From positions 4,650,001-4,714,000 of the forward strand of contig NZ_CP094516.1 in NCBI RefSeq assembly GCF_029909975.1: a DNA stretch of 64,000 nucleotides, written 5' to 3'. A program made the translations under genes and the position numbers. This document shows, piece after piece, positions 10,282-18,078 of this stretch (position 1 is the stretch's first letter; every line of letters begins with the position of its first letter). The DNA is from Bradyrhizobium sp. ISRA430. GTDB taxonomy: Bacteria; Pseudomonadota; Alphaproteobacteria; Rhizobiales; Xanthobacteraceae. The notes beneath the pieces were generated by a model that made no database searches, was not told the DNA's origin, and saw only the letters and a list, made by a program, of their open reading frames with translations.

Positions 10282-11604
10282 TCAGGATCCCGAGCCGAGG
10301 CACTTGTTGGTCTTGACGTTGAAGTTGCCGCACTTCTTCTCGACCCAGTCGCCGATCAGGTCCTTGGAGCCGTCGAGCTCCTTCGACCAGGCGTCGCCCG
10401 GAACGAGGCCCGGGGTCTTCCAGACCACGTCGAACTGGCCGTTGCCCTTGATCTCGCCGATGAACACCGGCTTGGTGATGTGGTGGTTGGGCAGCATCTT
10501 CGACACGCCACCGGTCAGGTTCGGCGCCTCGATGCCGGGCAGCGCGTCGATCACCTTGTCCGGATCGGTCGACTTCACCTTCTCGACCGCCTTCACCCAC
10601 ATGTTGAAGCCGATCACGTGCGCTTCCATCGGATCGTTGGTCACGCGCTTCGGATTCTTGGTGTAGGCCTGCCAGTCCTTGATGAACTTCTCGTTCGCCG
10701 GAGTCTTGATCGACTCGAAGTAGTTCCAGGCGGCGAGATGGCCGACCAGCGGCTTGGTGTCGATGCCGGCGAGCTCTTCCTCGCCCACCGAGAACGCGAC
10801 CACCGGGATGTCCTTCGCCTTGATGCCCTGGTTGCCGAGCTCCTTGTAGAAGGGAACGTTGGCGTCGCCGTTGATGGTCGAGACCACCGCGGTCTTCTTG
10901 CCGGCCGAGCCGAACTTCTTGATGTCGGCCACGATCGTCTGCCAGTCGGAATGACCGAACGGCGTGTAGTTGATCATGATGTCTTCCTGGGCGACCCCCT
11001 TCGACTTCAGATAGGCTTCCAGGATCTTGTTGGTGGTGCGCGGATAGACGTAGTCGGTGCCCGCGAGCACCCAGCGCTTCACCTTCTCTTCCTTCATCAG
11101 GTAGTCGACGGCGGGGATAGCCTGCTGGTTGGGCGCCGCACCCGTGTAGAACACGTTGCGCTCGCTCTCCTCACCCTCGTACTGCACGGGGTAGAACAGA
11201 ATGTTGTTCAGCTCCTTGAAGACCGGGAGCACGGACTTGCGGGACACCGAGGTCCAGCAGCCGAACACGACCGAGACCTTGTCCTTGGTGATCAGCTCGC
11301 GCGCCTTCTCGGCGAACAGCGGCCAGTTGGAAGCGGGATCGACGACGACGGCCTCGAGCTTCTTGCCGAGCACGCCGCCCTTCTTGTTCTGCTCGTCGAT
11401 CAGGAAGAGGATGGTGTCCTTCAGCGTGGTTTCGCTGATGGCCATGGTGCCGGACAGGGAATGAAGCACGCCGACCTTGATGGTGTCGTCCGCGGCCTTC
11501 GCGCCGGTCAATGAGGCCAGACCGAGCATCAGTCCGGCGGTCGCGGCGAGCACGCCGCGGCGGCTAAATGACGCCGCTATATCGTGAGTGGATTTGGTAA
11601 GCAT
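10282..11604 (-). CDS. urtA: Urea ABC transporter substrate-binding protein UrtA
   Basis: Periplasmic urea-binding protein, 440 residues. The N-terminus has a Tat-like signal (SFSRRGVLAATAGLMLGLAS, cleavage near GAKA/ADD), then a type-I periplasmic-binding fold beginning DTIKVGVLHSLSGTMAISE. The UrtA-typical segments VVFGCWTSVSRKSVLPVF and LFYPVQYEGEE follow. The longer frame is rejected in favour of ATG 11604, which has GGGAGATG just upstream. It is the first gene of the urt-ure unit and lies 79 bp from a sigma-54 promoter. Confidence 0.96.
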   Translation of the reverse strand: MLTKSTHDIAASFSRRGVLAATAGLMLGLASLTGAKAADDTIKVGVLHSLSGTMAISETTLKDTILFLIDEQNKKGGVLGKKLEAVVVDPASNWPLFAEKARELITKDKVSVVFGCWTSVSRKSVLPVFKELNNILFYPVQYEGEESERNVFYTGAAPNQQAIPAVDYLMKEEKVKRWVLAGTDYVYPRTTNKILEAYLKSKGVAQEDIMINYTPFGHSDWQTIVADIKKFGSAGKKTAVVSTINGDANVPFYKELGNQGIKAKDIPVVAFSVGEEELAGIDTKPLVGHLAAWNYFESIKTPANEKFIKDWQAYTKNPKRVTNDPMEAHVIGFNMWVKAVEKVKSTDPDKVIDALPGIEAPNLTGGVSKMLPNHHITKPVFIGEIKGNGQFDVVWKTPGLVPGDAWSKELDGSKDLIGDWVEKKCGNFNVKTNKCLGSGS

Positions 11605-11682
11605 GATTGTATCATCTCCCTGACGCAGACGTGGAAAGAACGCTGCGAAACGGCCCCACGGCCGCCTGCGATTAATGGAATC

Positions 11683-11697
11683 GCAAGAACCGTGCCA
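11683..11697 (-). promoter_or_regulatory. Sigma-54 (RpoN) promoter of the urt-ure operon
   Basis: On the minus strand the sequence reads TGGCAC-GGTTC-TTGC, matching the -24/-12 consensus TGGCAC-N5-TTGC at every fixed position. It lies 79 bases upstream of the urtA ATG and predicts a leader of roughly 65-70 bases. RpoN promoters need an enhancer-binding activator, most likely NtrC for urea genes. I searched upstream to about 11890 for a GCAC-N7-GTGC NtrC site and found no convincing one. Confidence 0.85.
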
Positions 11698-11929
11698 TGG
11701 GTTGAGCACCCGGCAAGCCACTGGTTCTATTCAGGAATTTTGCAAAAATCGAAGTTTCATGGCGACGCGCCTGCTTAAAACTTGGGCGAATGAAATGTAT
11801 GCCAATGCGGCAGTCAGTCTAATTTTTGAGCAAAAAGGTATTTCTGTCTAAATTTCCGGCATAACAATTTTTGCGCCGCAATCGATCTCCGCAACGTCCG
11901 CGCCTTGAAAGCGCCCCCTCGATGTTCCA

Positions 11930-12108
11930 TATGGGGGCAGAGATCCCTTGCGAATCAAGGGATCGTAGCGAGCCGCGTGTTCTTAAGCCCTTTCGGGCCT
12001 CTGGCTTGCCCATATCTCCCAAGCCATCCGACACCCCAAACACGCAGGTGTCTTCTCGACACCTTGTTGCGCGCGCCCCGCCGACTGCGCCGGGCGTTCG
12101 CTTTTGAC
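11930..12108 (+). promoter_or_regulatory. Structured leader of the helicase gene with two perfect hairpins
   Basis: The roughly 500 bases between urtA and the helicase ATG contain the urt promoter on one side and this leader on the other. Hairpin 1 is GATCCCTTG (11942-11950) with CAAGGGATC (11956-11964). Hairpin 2 is AGGTGTC (12046-12052) with GACACCT (12058-12064); both have 5-base loops. Neither is followed by a T-run. Cold-induced helicase and csp messages often have long structured leaders, so a post-transcriptional role is plausible but unproven. No clear -35/-10 could be set. Confidence 0.5.
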
Positions 12109-13617
12109 ATGGAAAGAACCCATCTTTTGACTTCGTTTCAGGACTTCGGCCTCGCCGAACCCATCGCCCGCGCGCTTCGTGAAGAAAATTACGTTACACC
12201 CACGCCCGTCCAGGCCCAGACCATCCCGCTGGCACTGACCGGCCGCGACGTCGTCGGCATTGCCCAGACCGGCACCGGCAAGACCGCGTCCTTCGCGCTG
12301 CCGATCCTGCACCGCCTGCTCGAACACCGCATCAGACCGCAAGCCAAGACCTGCCGCGTCCTCGTGCTGTCGCCGACCCGCGAGTTGTCCGGCCAGATCC
12401 TCGACAGCTTCAACGCCTACGGCCGCCACGTCCGCCTCACCTCGGCGCTCGCCATCGGCGGCGTGCCGATGGGCCGTCAGGTCCGCGCGCTGATGCAGGG
12501 CGTCGAGGTCCTGGTCGCGACCCCCGGCCGCCTGCTCGACCTCGTGCAGAGCAACGGGTTGAAGCTTTCGAGCGTCGAATTCCTCGTGCTGGACGAGGCC
12601 GACCGCATGCTCGACATGGGATTCATCAACGACATCCGCAAAATCGTCGCCAAGCTGCCGATCAAGCGGCAGACGCTGTTCTTCTCGGCCACCATGCCGA
12701 AGGACATCGCCGAGCTGGCGGACTCGATGCTGCGTGACCCTGCCCGCGTCGCGGTGACCCCGGTCTCCTCGACCGCCGAGCGGATCAACCAACGCATCCT
12801 CCAGGTCGATTTCTCGGCCAAGCCCGCCTTCCTGACCAAGCTCCTGAAGGAGGAGCCGATCAACCGCGCGCTGGTCTTCACCCGCACCAAGCACGGCGCA
12901 GACAAGGTCGTGAAGACGCTGGCCAAGGCCGGCATCGCCGCGAACGCCATCCATGGCAACAAATCGCAGAACCATCGCGAGCGCACGCTGGCCCAGTTCC
13001 GCTCCGGCGAGATCCGCACGCTGGTGGCCACCGACATCGCCGCTCGCGGCATCGATGTCGACGGCATCAGCCATGTCATCAATTTCGACCTGCCCAATGT
13101 GCCCGAGACCTATGTGCACCGTATCGGCCGCACCGCGCGCGCCGGCGCCGACGGCACCGCGATCTCGCTGGTCGCGGGCGGAGAGGAACTTAGTTATCTC
13201 CGCGACATTGAGCGATTGATCCGAGTGGCGCTGCCGCGAGAGGATCACCGTACCGACGCCGGCCGCGAGGCCGCCCATGCTCCGTCCGCCGCGGCTGCGC
13301 AGCACCACCGGCCGGGCCGGTCCGGTCGCTCCGGCCAGCGGCCGCAGGGCGCAAGGTACGGTGACGGACGGCCTGGCGAGGGGCGTCATGTCGAGGGCAG
13401 ACCTGTTGATGGCAGGGCCGCCGACGGCCACAAGGCATCGAAGGGGTCTCGCCGCGGCCGCCGTTCCGGTGGTAAGGTGAATTCCCCACCAAACGATCGG
13501 TCGGAACAGCGTCCCGCGCATAGCGCAGGCAAGCCTGATGGAATACAAGGCGTTGCCTTTTTGCGTCGCGAGAGTCGCCCCAACGGCCGACCGAACCGCA
13601 ATCCGCATTCGCACTAG
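12109..13617 (+). CDS. DEAD-box ATP-dependent RNA helicase (RhlE-like)
   Basis: The 502-residue RNA helicase unwinds structured RNA in ribosome assembly or mRNA decay. Motifs in order are Q-motif [14 protein letters not shown], motif [12 protein letters not shown] (about residue 48), Ia PTRELSGQ, Ib [47 protein letters not shown] and [12 protein letters not shown]. After residue 380 comes a low-complexity basic tail rich in Arg, Gly, His and short DGR/EGR units, probably an RNA-binding extension. The start at MERTHLL matches the family; the upstream frame is the leader. The gene is followed 26 bases later by infA and then cspA, a group fitting cold adaptation. Confidence 0.93.
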   Translation: MERTHLLTSFQDFGLAEPIARALREENYVTPTPVQAQTIPLALTGRDVVGIAQTGTGKTASFALPILHRLLEHRIRPQAKTCRVLVLSPTRELSGQILDSFNAYGRHVRLTSALAIGGVPMGRQVRALMQGVEVLVATPGRLLDLVQSNGLKLSSVEFLVLDEADRMLDMGFINDIRKIVAKLPIKRQTLFFSATMPKDIAELADSMLRDPARVAVTPVSSTAERINQRILQVDFSAKPAFLTKLLKEEPINRALVFTRTKHGADKVVKTLAKAGIAANAIHGNKSQNHRERTLAQFRSGEIRTLVATDIAARGIDVDGISHVINFDLPNVPETYVHRIGRTARAGADGTAISLVAGGEELSYLRDIERLIRVALPREDHRTDAGREAAHAPSAAAAQHHRPGRSGRSGQRPQGARYGDGRPGEGRHVEGRPVDGRAADGHKASKGSRRGRRSGGKVNSPPNDRSEQRPAHSAGKPDGIQGVAFLRRESRPNGRPNRNPHSH

Positions 13618-13643
13618 TCGTCCCACGACCTGGAGACAACCAC

Positions 13644-13934
13644 ATGGCTAAGGAAGAGCTGATCCAGTTCGAAGGACTGGTGACCGAAATCCTCCCCGAT
13701 GCGCGCTACCGCGTCCAGCTCGACACTGGGCACGAGATCGTGGCCTACACCGCCGGCAAGATGAAGAAGAACCGCATCAAGACCCTCGCGGGCGACCGCG
13801 TCACGGTCGAGATGTCGCCTTATGATCTGGAGAAGGGCCGGCTGATTTTCCGCCACAAGGACGAACGTCCCTCGACGCCCGGCGGCCCGCCGCGGGGCGG
13901 CGCGCAGCGTGGAGGCCAGTTCCGCCGCCGCTAG
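13644..13934 (+). CDS. infA: Translation initiation factor IF-1 with basic C-terminal tail
   Basis: IF-1 occupies the ribosomal A site during initiation. The S1/OB fold spans the first 72 residues with [39 protein letters not shown] and [15 protein letters not shown], which match the family closely. The product is 96 residues, about 24 longer than E. coli IF-1. The extra tail ([26 protein letters not shown] region) is rich in Gly, Arg and Pro. A GGAG lies before the ATG. It sits directly behind a DEAD-box helicase, so this may be a second, cold-linked infA copy; that cannot be settled from the window. Confidence 0.93.
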   Translation: MAKEELIQFEGLVTEILPDARYRVQLDTGHEIVAYTAGKMKKNRIKTLAGDRVTVEMSPYDLEKGRLIFRHKDERPSTPGGPPRGGAQRGGQFRRR

Positions 13935-14204
13935 CGAGCCCTCTGGCGCGGAAGGCGCGGAACTAAAATGCTGACCTGTATGCTGATCTGCCGCGTAAAT
14001 CGCGGCGGATCAAAAAATCGTGCGCGTCAGGATTGTTTTGAGGCCCTATTTCCAATAAAATGAATTAATCGATTTTCGGCCGGACGACATTAGCATCCAC
14101 CGGTACAGCCGGTTCAGACACGCTGACGACCCTTCCAAAAATTCGATCTAACCTGCCTGCGCGAGCGGGCTCAGACATTGTGTACTTGAGAAGGGACTAC
14201 CCCC

Positions 14205-14417
14205 GTGAGCATGGGAACCGTGAAGTGGTTTAACGCGACCAAGGGCTATGGCTTCATTCAGCCCGATGATGGCGGCAAGGACGTGTTCGTTCACATCAGC
14301 GCCGTCGAGCGCGCCGGCCTCGGCACGCTGCGCGAAGGCCAGAAGGTCTCGTACGAGATCGTGGCCGACCGCCGTTCCGGCAAGTCGGCGGCGGACAACC
14401 TCCGCACCGCAGGCTGA
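14205..14417 (+). CDS. cspA: Cold-shock protein (CspA family)
   Basis: Single cold-shock domain of 70 residues that binds single-stranded RNA and acts as an RNA chaperone. It has RNP1 KGYGFI and RNP2 VFVHIS, preceded by [11 protein letters not shown] at 14205 is favoured over the ATG six bases later because AGAAGG sits about ten bases upstream of it. The preceding 270 bases contain no gene and probably include a long leader, which is usual for csp genes. A strong terminator follows at 14465. Confidence 0.95.
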   Translation: MSMGTVKWFNATKGYGFIQPDDGGKDVFVHISAVERAGLGTLREGQKVSYEIVADRRSGKSAADNLRTAG

Positions 14418-14464
14418 GCTTTAAGGGCTTACCGCCCTGACCGGTTCAAGCGAACGAACCAAGG

Positions 14465-14496
14465 AAAAGGCCGTGCGCGATGCACGGCCTTTTTTG
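14465..14496 (+). terminator. Intrinsic terminator after cspA
   Basis: The stem AAAAGGCCGTGC / GCACGGCCTTTT with loop GCGAT is followed by a T-run. It lies between the convergent cspA and tadE-like genes and may also work in the other direction, because the reverse strand also ends in several T. Confidence 0.9.
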
Positions 14497-14519
14497 ATTC
14501 CAGTATCCGCTCGCAGATT

Positions 14520-15093
14520 TCAGCACGACGACGGTACGCCGTTGTAGGGAACACAAGTGACCTGGCGCGGCCGCGTGTAGGAGAGATCGCTCAGCGGTAT
14601 GCTCGACTTCAACACGTAGCCCACCGAAGGCGTGTACGTGTAGCTCGCCTCGCTGAGTATGAGGTAGCTCGACGGAATCAAGAGCGCCGACGGAATCATC
14701 GTGGTGACCTTTGTCGCCGGCCTTCCGAGCCGAGGTCGCCAGCGTCGCTTGCATCGCGCCGCTCGTGATGGTGCCGGTCTTGCTCCACTGGATCGTGGCA
14801 ATGCTGTTGGCATCGATATAGATCTCGGAGATCGTGCCTTTCACGAAGGTAGCGTCGTAAGGCATGATAGCCGAGATGCTAGCCGTGAACGCGTTCTGCA
14901 TGTCGGTATCGGCCAGCGTCGTTGACTGCGACGTCAAATCGGACAGAGTCCGTGCAATCAACGTGACTTTGCGATCGATCGCTATGGCCGACGAAAACTC
15001 GACCGTGCCGAAGAACATCACCAGCATCAGCGGCACGATGACCGCGAATTCAGTCGCAGCGAGTGCGCGCCGGTCGGCGACGAAATCGCGCAC
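14520..15093 (-). pseudogene. TadE/TadG-like pilus assembly protein, disrupted by a one-base frameshift
   Basis: The N-terminal part, starting MRDFVADRRALAATEFAVIV, shows the TadE pattern of a cytoplasmic Arg-rich stub, an ATEFA Glu and one membrane helix. The frame continues to GAMQATLATSARKAGDK. The family-typical C-terminus (VTTMIPSALLIPSSYLIL, then SEASYTYTPSVGYVL and YTRPRQVTCVPYNG, ending SSC) lies in the adjacent frame and stops at 14520. One extra A in the coding-strand run AAA (plus-strand T at 14710-14712) explains the switch: GACAAAGGTC instead of GACAAGGTC. Without repair the first frame runs across the cspA terminator to 14446. The repaired product would be 190 residues. It could be a real mutation or a sequencing error. 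Confidence 0.8.
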
Positions 15094-15141
15094 TGAGGGA
15101 AAACCGCAGGCGGACTTCCCGTCCCGCCAGCTCCGATCGTG

Positions 15142-15645
15142 CTAGTTCGCCTTGGCAGCAGCCGCCGCGCCGGCGCTGCCGCTGGCGGTGCTGCTCAGCG
15201 AGCCGGCCTGGCTCATCGCGGTGCTGAAGTATTTGTCGCTGTCGCCGAGCGTGACGCGGCGCTGGCAGATCGGCATGCAGCTATAGGACTCGCGCTCGAT
15301 CCCGCGGTAGACGGTGACGAGCCGGTCGCTCGGGCCTTCGACCTGGATCTGACGATCGACCAGGATCTCGCCAGCCCTGTCGAGCGCAATGAAATTGGTG
15401 GCGCCGTAGCCCTTGCCGGTCACGACGATCATGCCGCCGGGCTGGAGCGTGACGTCGGCGATCAGGGGATTGCCGACCACGATGGTGGCCACCTTGCCGG
15501 GGAGCCTCACGAGCTTGGCCTGATCGACATTGACGGCAATGGTGTCGGCACTGGATTCGGCAAGGCCGGCAGCGGGTGACGCCAGCATGGCGGCCGCAAC
15601 CAGAAGACCGATGCGCGCATGACGGCGCAGGAACTCTTTACGCAT
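15142..15645 (-). CDS. Pilus assembly protein with secretin N-terminal-type domain
   Basis: The 167-residue exported protein has a signal peptide (RIGLLVAAAMLASPAAGLAES) and one domain like the N-terminal domain of RcpA/CpaC secretins. Indicative segments are VNVDQAKLVRLPGKVATIVV, GNPLIADVTLQPGGMIVVTG and GYGATNFIALDRAGEIL. It lacks the secretin C-domain. The Cys pair in YSCMPICQRR could form a disulphide. The C-terminus is Ala/Ser-rich. It lies upstream of the broken tadE-like gene on the same strand and near the cpa locus, whose CpaC carries the same kind of domain, so it is likely an accessory of Flp pili. Confidence 0.82.
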   Translation of the reverse strand: MRKEFLRRHARIGLLVAAAMLASPAAGLAESSADTIAVNVDQAKLVRLPGKVATIVVGNPLIADVTLQPGGMIVVTGKGYGATNFIALDRAGEILVDRQIQVEGPSDRLVTVYRGIERESYSCMPICQRRVTLGDSDKYFSTAMSQAGSLSSTASGSAGAAAAAKAN

Positions 15646-15803
15646 ACTCTACTCCCGGGACGTCACATACCGGCAGAAGCGATACCGAAGCGGAGCCGGC
15701 GCCCGACCCCGCTAACCTGCACTTAATTCGTGAACGTTCCGCAAACTTGCCGACTATTGTTTGAATGGCCTTGCGCTGTTACGGCGCCTCGGCCGGACCA
15801 TTG

Positions 15804-16631
15804 CTATTGACGGAACGGATAGGCGAGCTGGCCGGCGATCTCCTTCGGCATGGTCGCTTCGTCCTTGCCGTATCCCTGCGGCAGTTCACCCTCCGGCATC
15901 CGGAAGGTACCGAACAGCACGTCCCAGATCGGGAAAGTCCCGGCAAAATTGGTATCGCCCCCCTGCTCGAGCGAGGTGTGGTGCCAGCGGTGAAACACCG
16001 GCGTCGCCAGCACGTATCTGAACGGCCCGAAGGTCCAGTTCAGGTTGGCGTGCACGAACGCCGAGTGGAAGGTGGTGAACGGGCCAACCCAGATCATGAC
16101 GTTCGGGGAAATGCCGGCCATCAGCAGCACGACATCCACGCCGATCGTGCCGAGCACGAGATTGACGGGATGGAAGCGAGCAGCGGAAATCCAGCCCAGC
16201 TCCTCCGAGGAGTGGTGGATCGCATGGTATTTCCAGAACCCGCCGCCGTGGAACAGCCGGTGCAGCCAGTACAGCATGAAGTCGGAGAGGATCAGGAACA
16301 GTGCGCCCTGCACCCAGAGCGGAAGCTGCGATAGCGGGCCGTGGCCGTTGTCGTAGAAGGCGATGAGCTCGTCGGCATCGTGGATGTTGAAGACGACGCC
16401 GGCGCCGACGATCAATAGCCCGATCCGCATGGTGCGGGCGAACACCGGGACGAAGAACCAGTAGCAGATGTCGGTCACGATCTCCCGCTTGCGCCACCAC
16501 GGCGCGCCGGGATTGCACGCCCAGAAATGCTCGAGCACCGTGAAGACGAGCGCGAGCATGAGCGTGATGGGAACGACCTTCTCGATGGTTTCGCCGAGCA
16601 TCAAGGCGACTTGCATGGGTAGGCTCGACAT
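15804..16631 (-). CDS. Sterol desaturase / fatty-acid hydroxylase superfamily membrane enzyme
   Basis: The 275-residue integral membrane protein has the three His boxes of the diiron fatty-acid hydroxylase family: HRLFH at 124-128, HAIHH at 136-140 and HRWHH at 214-218, plus FHSAFVHAN at 188-196. About four to five hydrophobic segments precede and separate them. These enzymes hydroxylate or desaturate lipids using O2 and a diiron site; the substrate here is unknown. It is transcribed away from the pilin gene. Its placement inside the pilus locus may be chance. Confidence 0.9.
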   Translation of the reverse strand: MSSLPMQVALMLGETIEKVVPITLMLALVFTVLEHFWACNPGAPWWRKREIVTDICYWFFVPVFARTMRIGLLIVGAGVVFNIHDADELIAFYDNGHGPLSQLPLWVQGALFLILSDFMLYWLHRLFHGGGFWKYHAIHHSSEELGWISAARFHPVNLVLGTIGVDVVLLMAGISPNVMIWVGPFTTFHSAFVHANLNWTFGPFRYVLATPVFHRWHHTSLEQGGDTNFAGTFPIWDVLFGTFRMPEGELPQGYGKDEATMPKEIAGQLAYPFRQ

Positions 16632-16718
16632 TCGTCGCCTTTCCTTCCAATTCGAGGCGCCTCCAGGCGTACTCCCCGAAATTTAAGGGAGGGTGAAGCC
16701 GCCCGCCGGCTCCGGCAT

Positions 16719-16740
16719 CCATTCGGTGCACCGCGAATGG
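16719..16740. promoter_or_regulatory. Inverted repeat in the pilin / sterol-desaturase divergent spacer
   Basis: CCATTCG (16719-16725) pairs with CGAATGG (16734-16740). Within it lies the perfect palindrome CGGTGCACCG (16724-16733). It sits about 175 bases before the pilin ATG and 90 bases before the desaturase start in a 282-base spacer that otherwise shows no gene. It could be an operator or an RNA hairpin; no regulator is identified. Confidence 0.4.
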
Positions 16741-16913
16741 AGGCGGATTGCGAGCGACGTCTTAAGGTCAAATTCACCGTCGCGAAAAGCATCGCCCGGC
16801 ATTCGAGTTTCCCCGATCGGATTAACTCTACCGAAAGAGCTCGGCTCTCATGTTCGAGCGCGTAGAGGACAGCGCCCGACCGCGGCCGCCCCACCCGAGA
16901 TGGAGTTTTGCTC

Positions 16914-17078
16914 ATGAAGAACTTGATTGCGCGTTTCGTGAAAGATGAATCCGGTGCCACCGCAATCGAATACGGTCTGATTGCTGCCGGCATCGCGCTC
17001 GCAATCATCACCGTGGTCAACAGCCTCGGCACGACGCTGAACGCGAAGTTCAGTGCGATCAGCTCCTCGCTGAAGTAA
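16914..17078 (+). CDS. flp: Flp/Fap-type type IVb pilin
   Basis: Major pilin of the Tad system, 54 residues. It starts MKNLIARFVKDESG followed by the Flp signature ATAIEYGLIAAGIALAIITV, a single hydrophobic helix, and ends AISSSLK. The prepilin peptidase CpaA (17426-17950) would cut after the Gly in ESG|ATAIEY, leaving the conserved Glu-Tyr pair. GATGGAG lies before the ATG. A terminator follows at once, so the pilin can be expressed more strongly than the cpa genes. Confidence 0.95.
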   Translation: MKNLIARFVKDESGATAIEYGLIAAGIALAIITVVNSLGTTLNAKFSAISSSLK

Positions 17079-17101
17079 GCGGCCGGACAGACCGCAGCAA
17101 A

Positions 17102-17130
17102 AGCCCCGGATTGCCGGGGCCTTTGTTTTT
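17102..17130 (+). terminator. Intrinsic terminator after the pilin gene
   Basis: Stem GCCCCGG (17104-17110) and CCGGGGC (17115-17121) with loop ATTG, followed by the T-rich CTTTGTTTTT. It separates the short pilin transcript from the downstream cpa genes. Confidence 0.88.
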
Positions 17131-17152
17131 CTGGACACATCGAGTTCCCGTC

Positions 17153-17296
17153 GTGTTGCGTAAGTACAGGACCGATGCCGCGTTCACGGCAAACCAGGCG
17201 GAGACGGTGCGGACCGACGCGCCGGCCTACTGGGTTTGTCTTGCGTTGCTGCTCGCGGTGGTCGCGCTCGCGGCGCGAATTGCCAGCATCTGGTGA
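17153..17296 (+). CDS. Small single-pass membrane protein in the tad locus
   Basis: A possible 47-residue product starts at GTG 17153, with a polar N-terminus (LRKYRTDAAFTANQAE) and one clear membrane helix (WVCLALLLAVVALAARIASIW). It lies between the pilin terminator and cpaA in the same orientation. No family is recognised and the start is not certain, so it could also be non-coding. Confidence 0.4.
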   Translation: MLRKYRTDAAFTANQAETVRTDAPAYWVCLALLLAVVALAARIASIW

Positions 17297-17425
17297 AGCC
17301 GCCCGCCCCGGGTTTTCCCGGCGCCGAGGTCGCCATCGCCGTTGTCGGTTTGTTTAGCACTGGCCGGCTAGCGTGCGGCGACGCCCCGATCCCGCGACAG
17401 ATGCGCTGATCCCAGGAAACAGCCC

Positions 17426-17950
17426 ATGATTCTCGACCTCGCGCGCCTTCTGCTGTTCCCGGCCCTGATGGCGTTCGCGGCGGCGAGCGATCTCTTCACC
17501 ATGACCATCTCGAACCGCGTGTCGCTGGCGCTGGTCGCCGGCTTCTTCGTGCTCGCCATTGCCGGTGGCATGGCACCTTACGACATGCTGGCTCATGTCG
17601 GCGCCGGCGCGCTCATGCTGGTCGTGGCCTTCACCTGCTTCGCGATGGGCTGGGTCGGCGGCGGCGACGCGAAGGTCGCGGCCTCGGTCGCGCTCTGGTT
17701 CGGCTTCGCACAGTTGATGAATTTCCTGCTCTACGCCTCGCTGTTCGGCGGGGCGCTCACGCTGCTGTTGCTGCAATTCCGGCAATGGCCGTTGCCTTAC
17801 GGGCTTGCCGGCCAAGCCTGGCTCGCGCGGCTGCATGCCAAGGAGAGCGGCATCCCCTACGGCATTGCGCTCGCGACGAGCGCATTGATGGTCTACCCGG
17901 AGACCGAGTGGGTGAAGGCGATCGACCTCGCCCACCTCGCACTGCGCTGA
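17426..17950 (+). CDS. cpaA: Prepilin peptidase CpaA/TadV (A24 family)
   Basis: Membrane aspartic protease that processes Flp prepilin, 174 residues with about six hydrophobic segments. The two catalytic Asp are in AASDLFTMTISN (near residue 22) and GWVGGGDAKV (near residue 77), matching the GxGD-type active site. The conserved GIPYGIALA near the C-terminus is also present. It begins the cpa gene row and probably has its own promoter after the pilin terminator. Confidence 0.93.
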   Translation: MILDLARLLLFPALMAFAAASDLFTMTISNRVSLALVAGFFVLAIAGGMAPYDMLAHVGAGALMLVVAFTCFAMGWVGGGDAKVAASVALWFGFAQLMNFLLYASLFGGALTLLLLQFRQWPLPYGLAGQAWLARLHAKESGIPYGIALATSALMVYPETEWVKAIDLAHLALR

Positions 17951-18078
17951 ACGCACGGGATACACCGGGCGTTAAGGCGATTTAGATACGCCTCATTAAC
18001 CATGCTTTGACGAATAGCTGGTCAACTGCCGATCACGGCGGCGGCAGCGTCGCGGCGTTTTGTTGGAAAGTGAAGCGT

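Noticed and set aside
11700..11890. NtrC binding sites upstream of urtA
   Set aside because: No GCAC-N7-GTGC palindrome could be found; GCAC occurs but without a partner at the right spacing.
11983..13626. 547-residue open frame opposite the helicase gene
   Set aside because: Antisense shadow of a high-GC gene with clear helicase motifs on the other strand; no recognisable domain.
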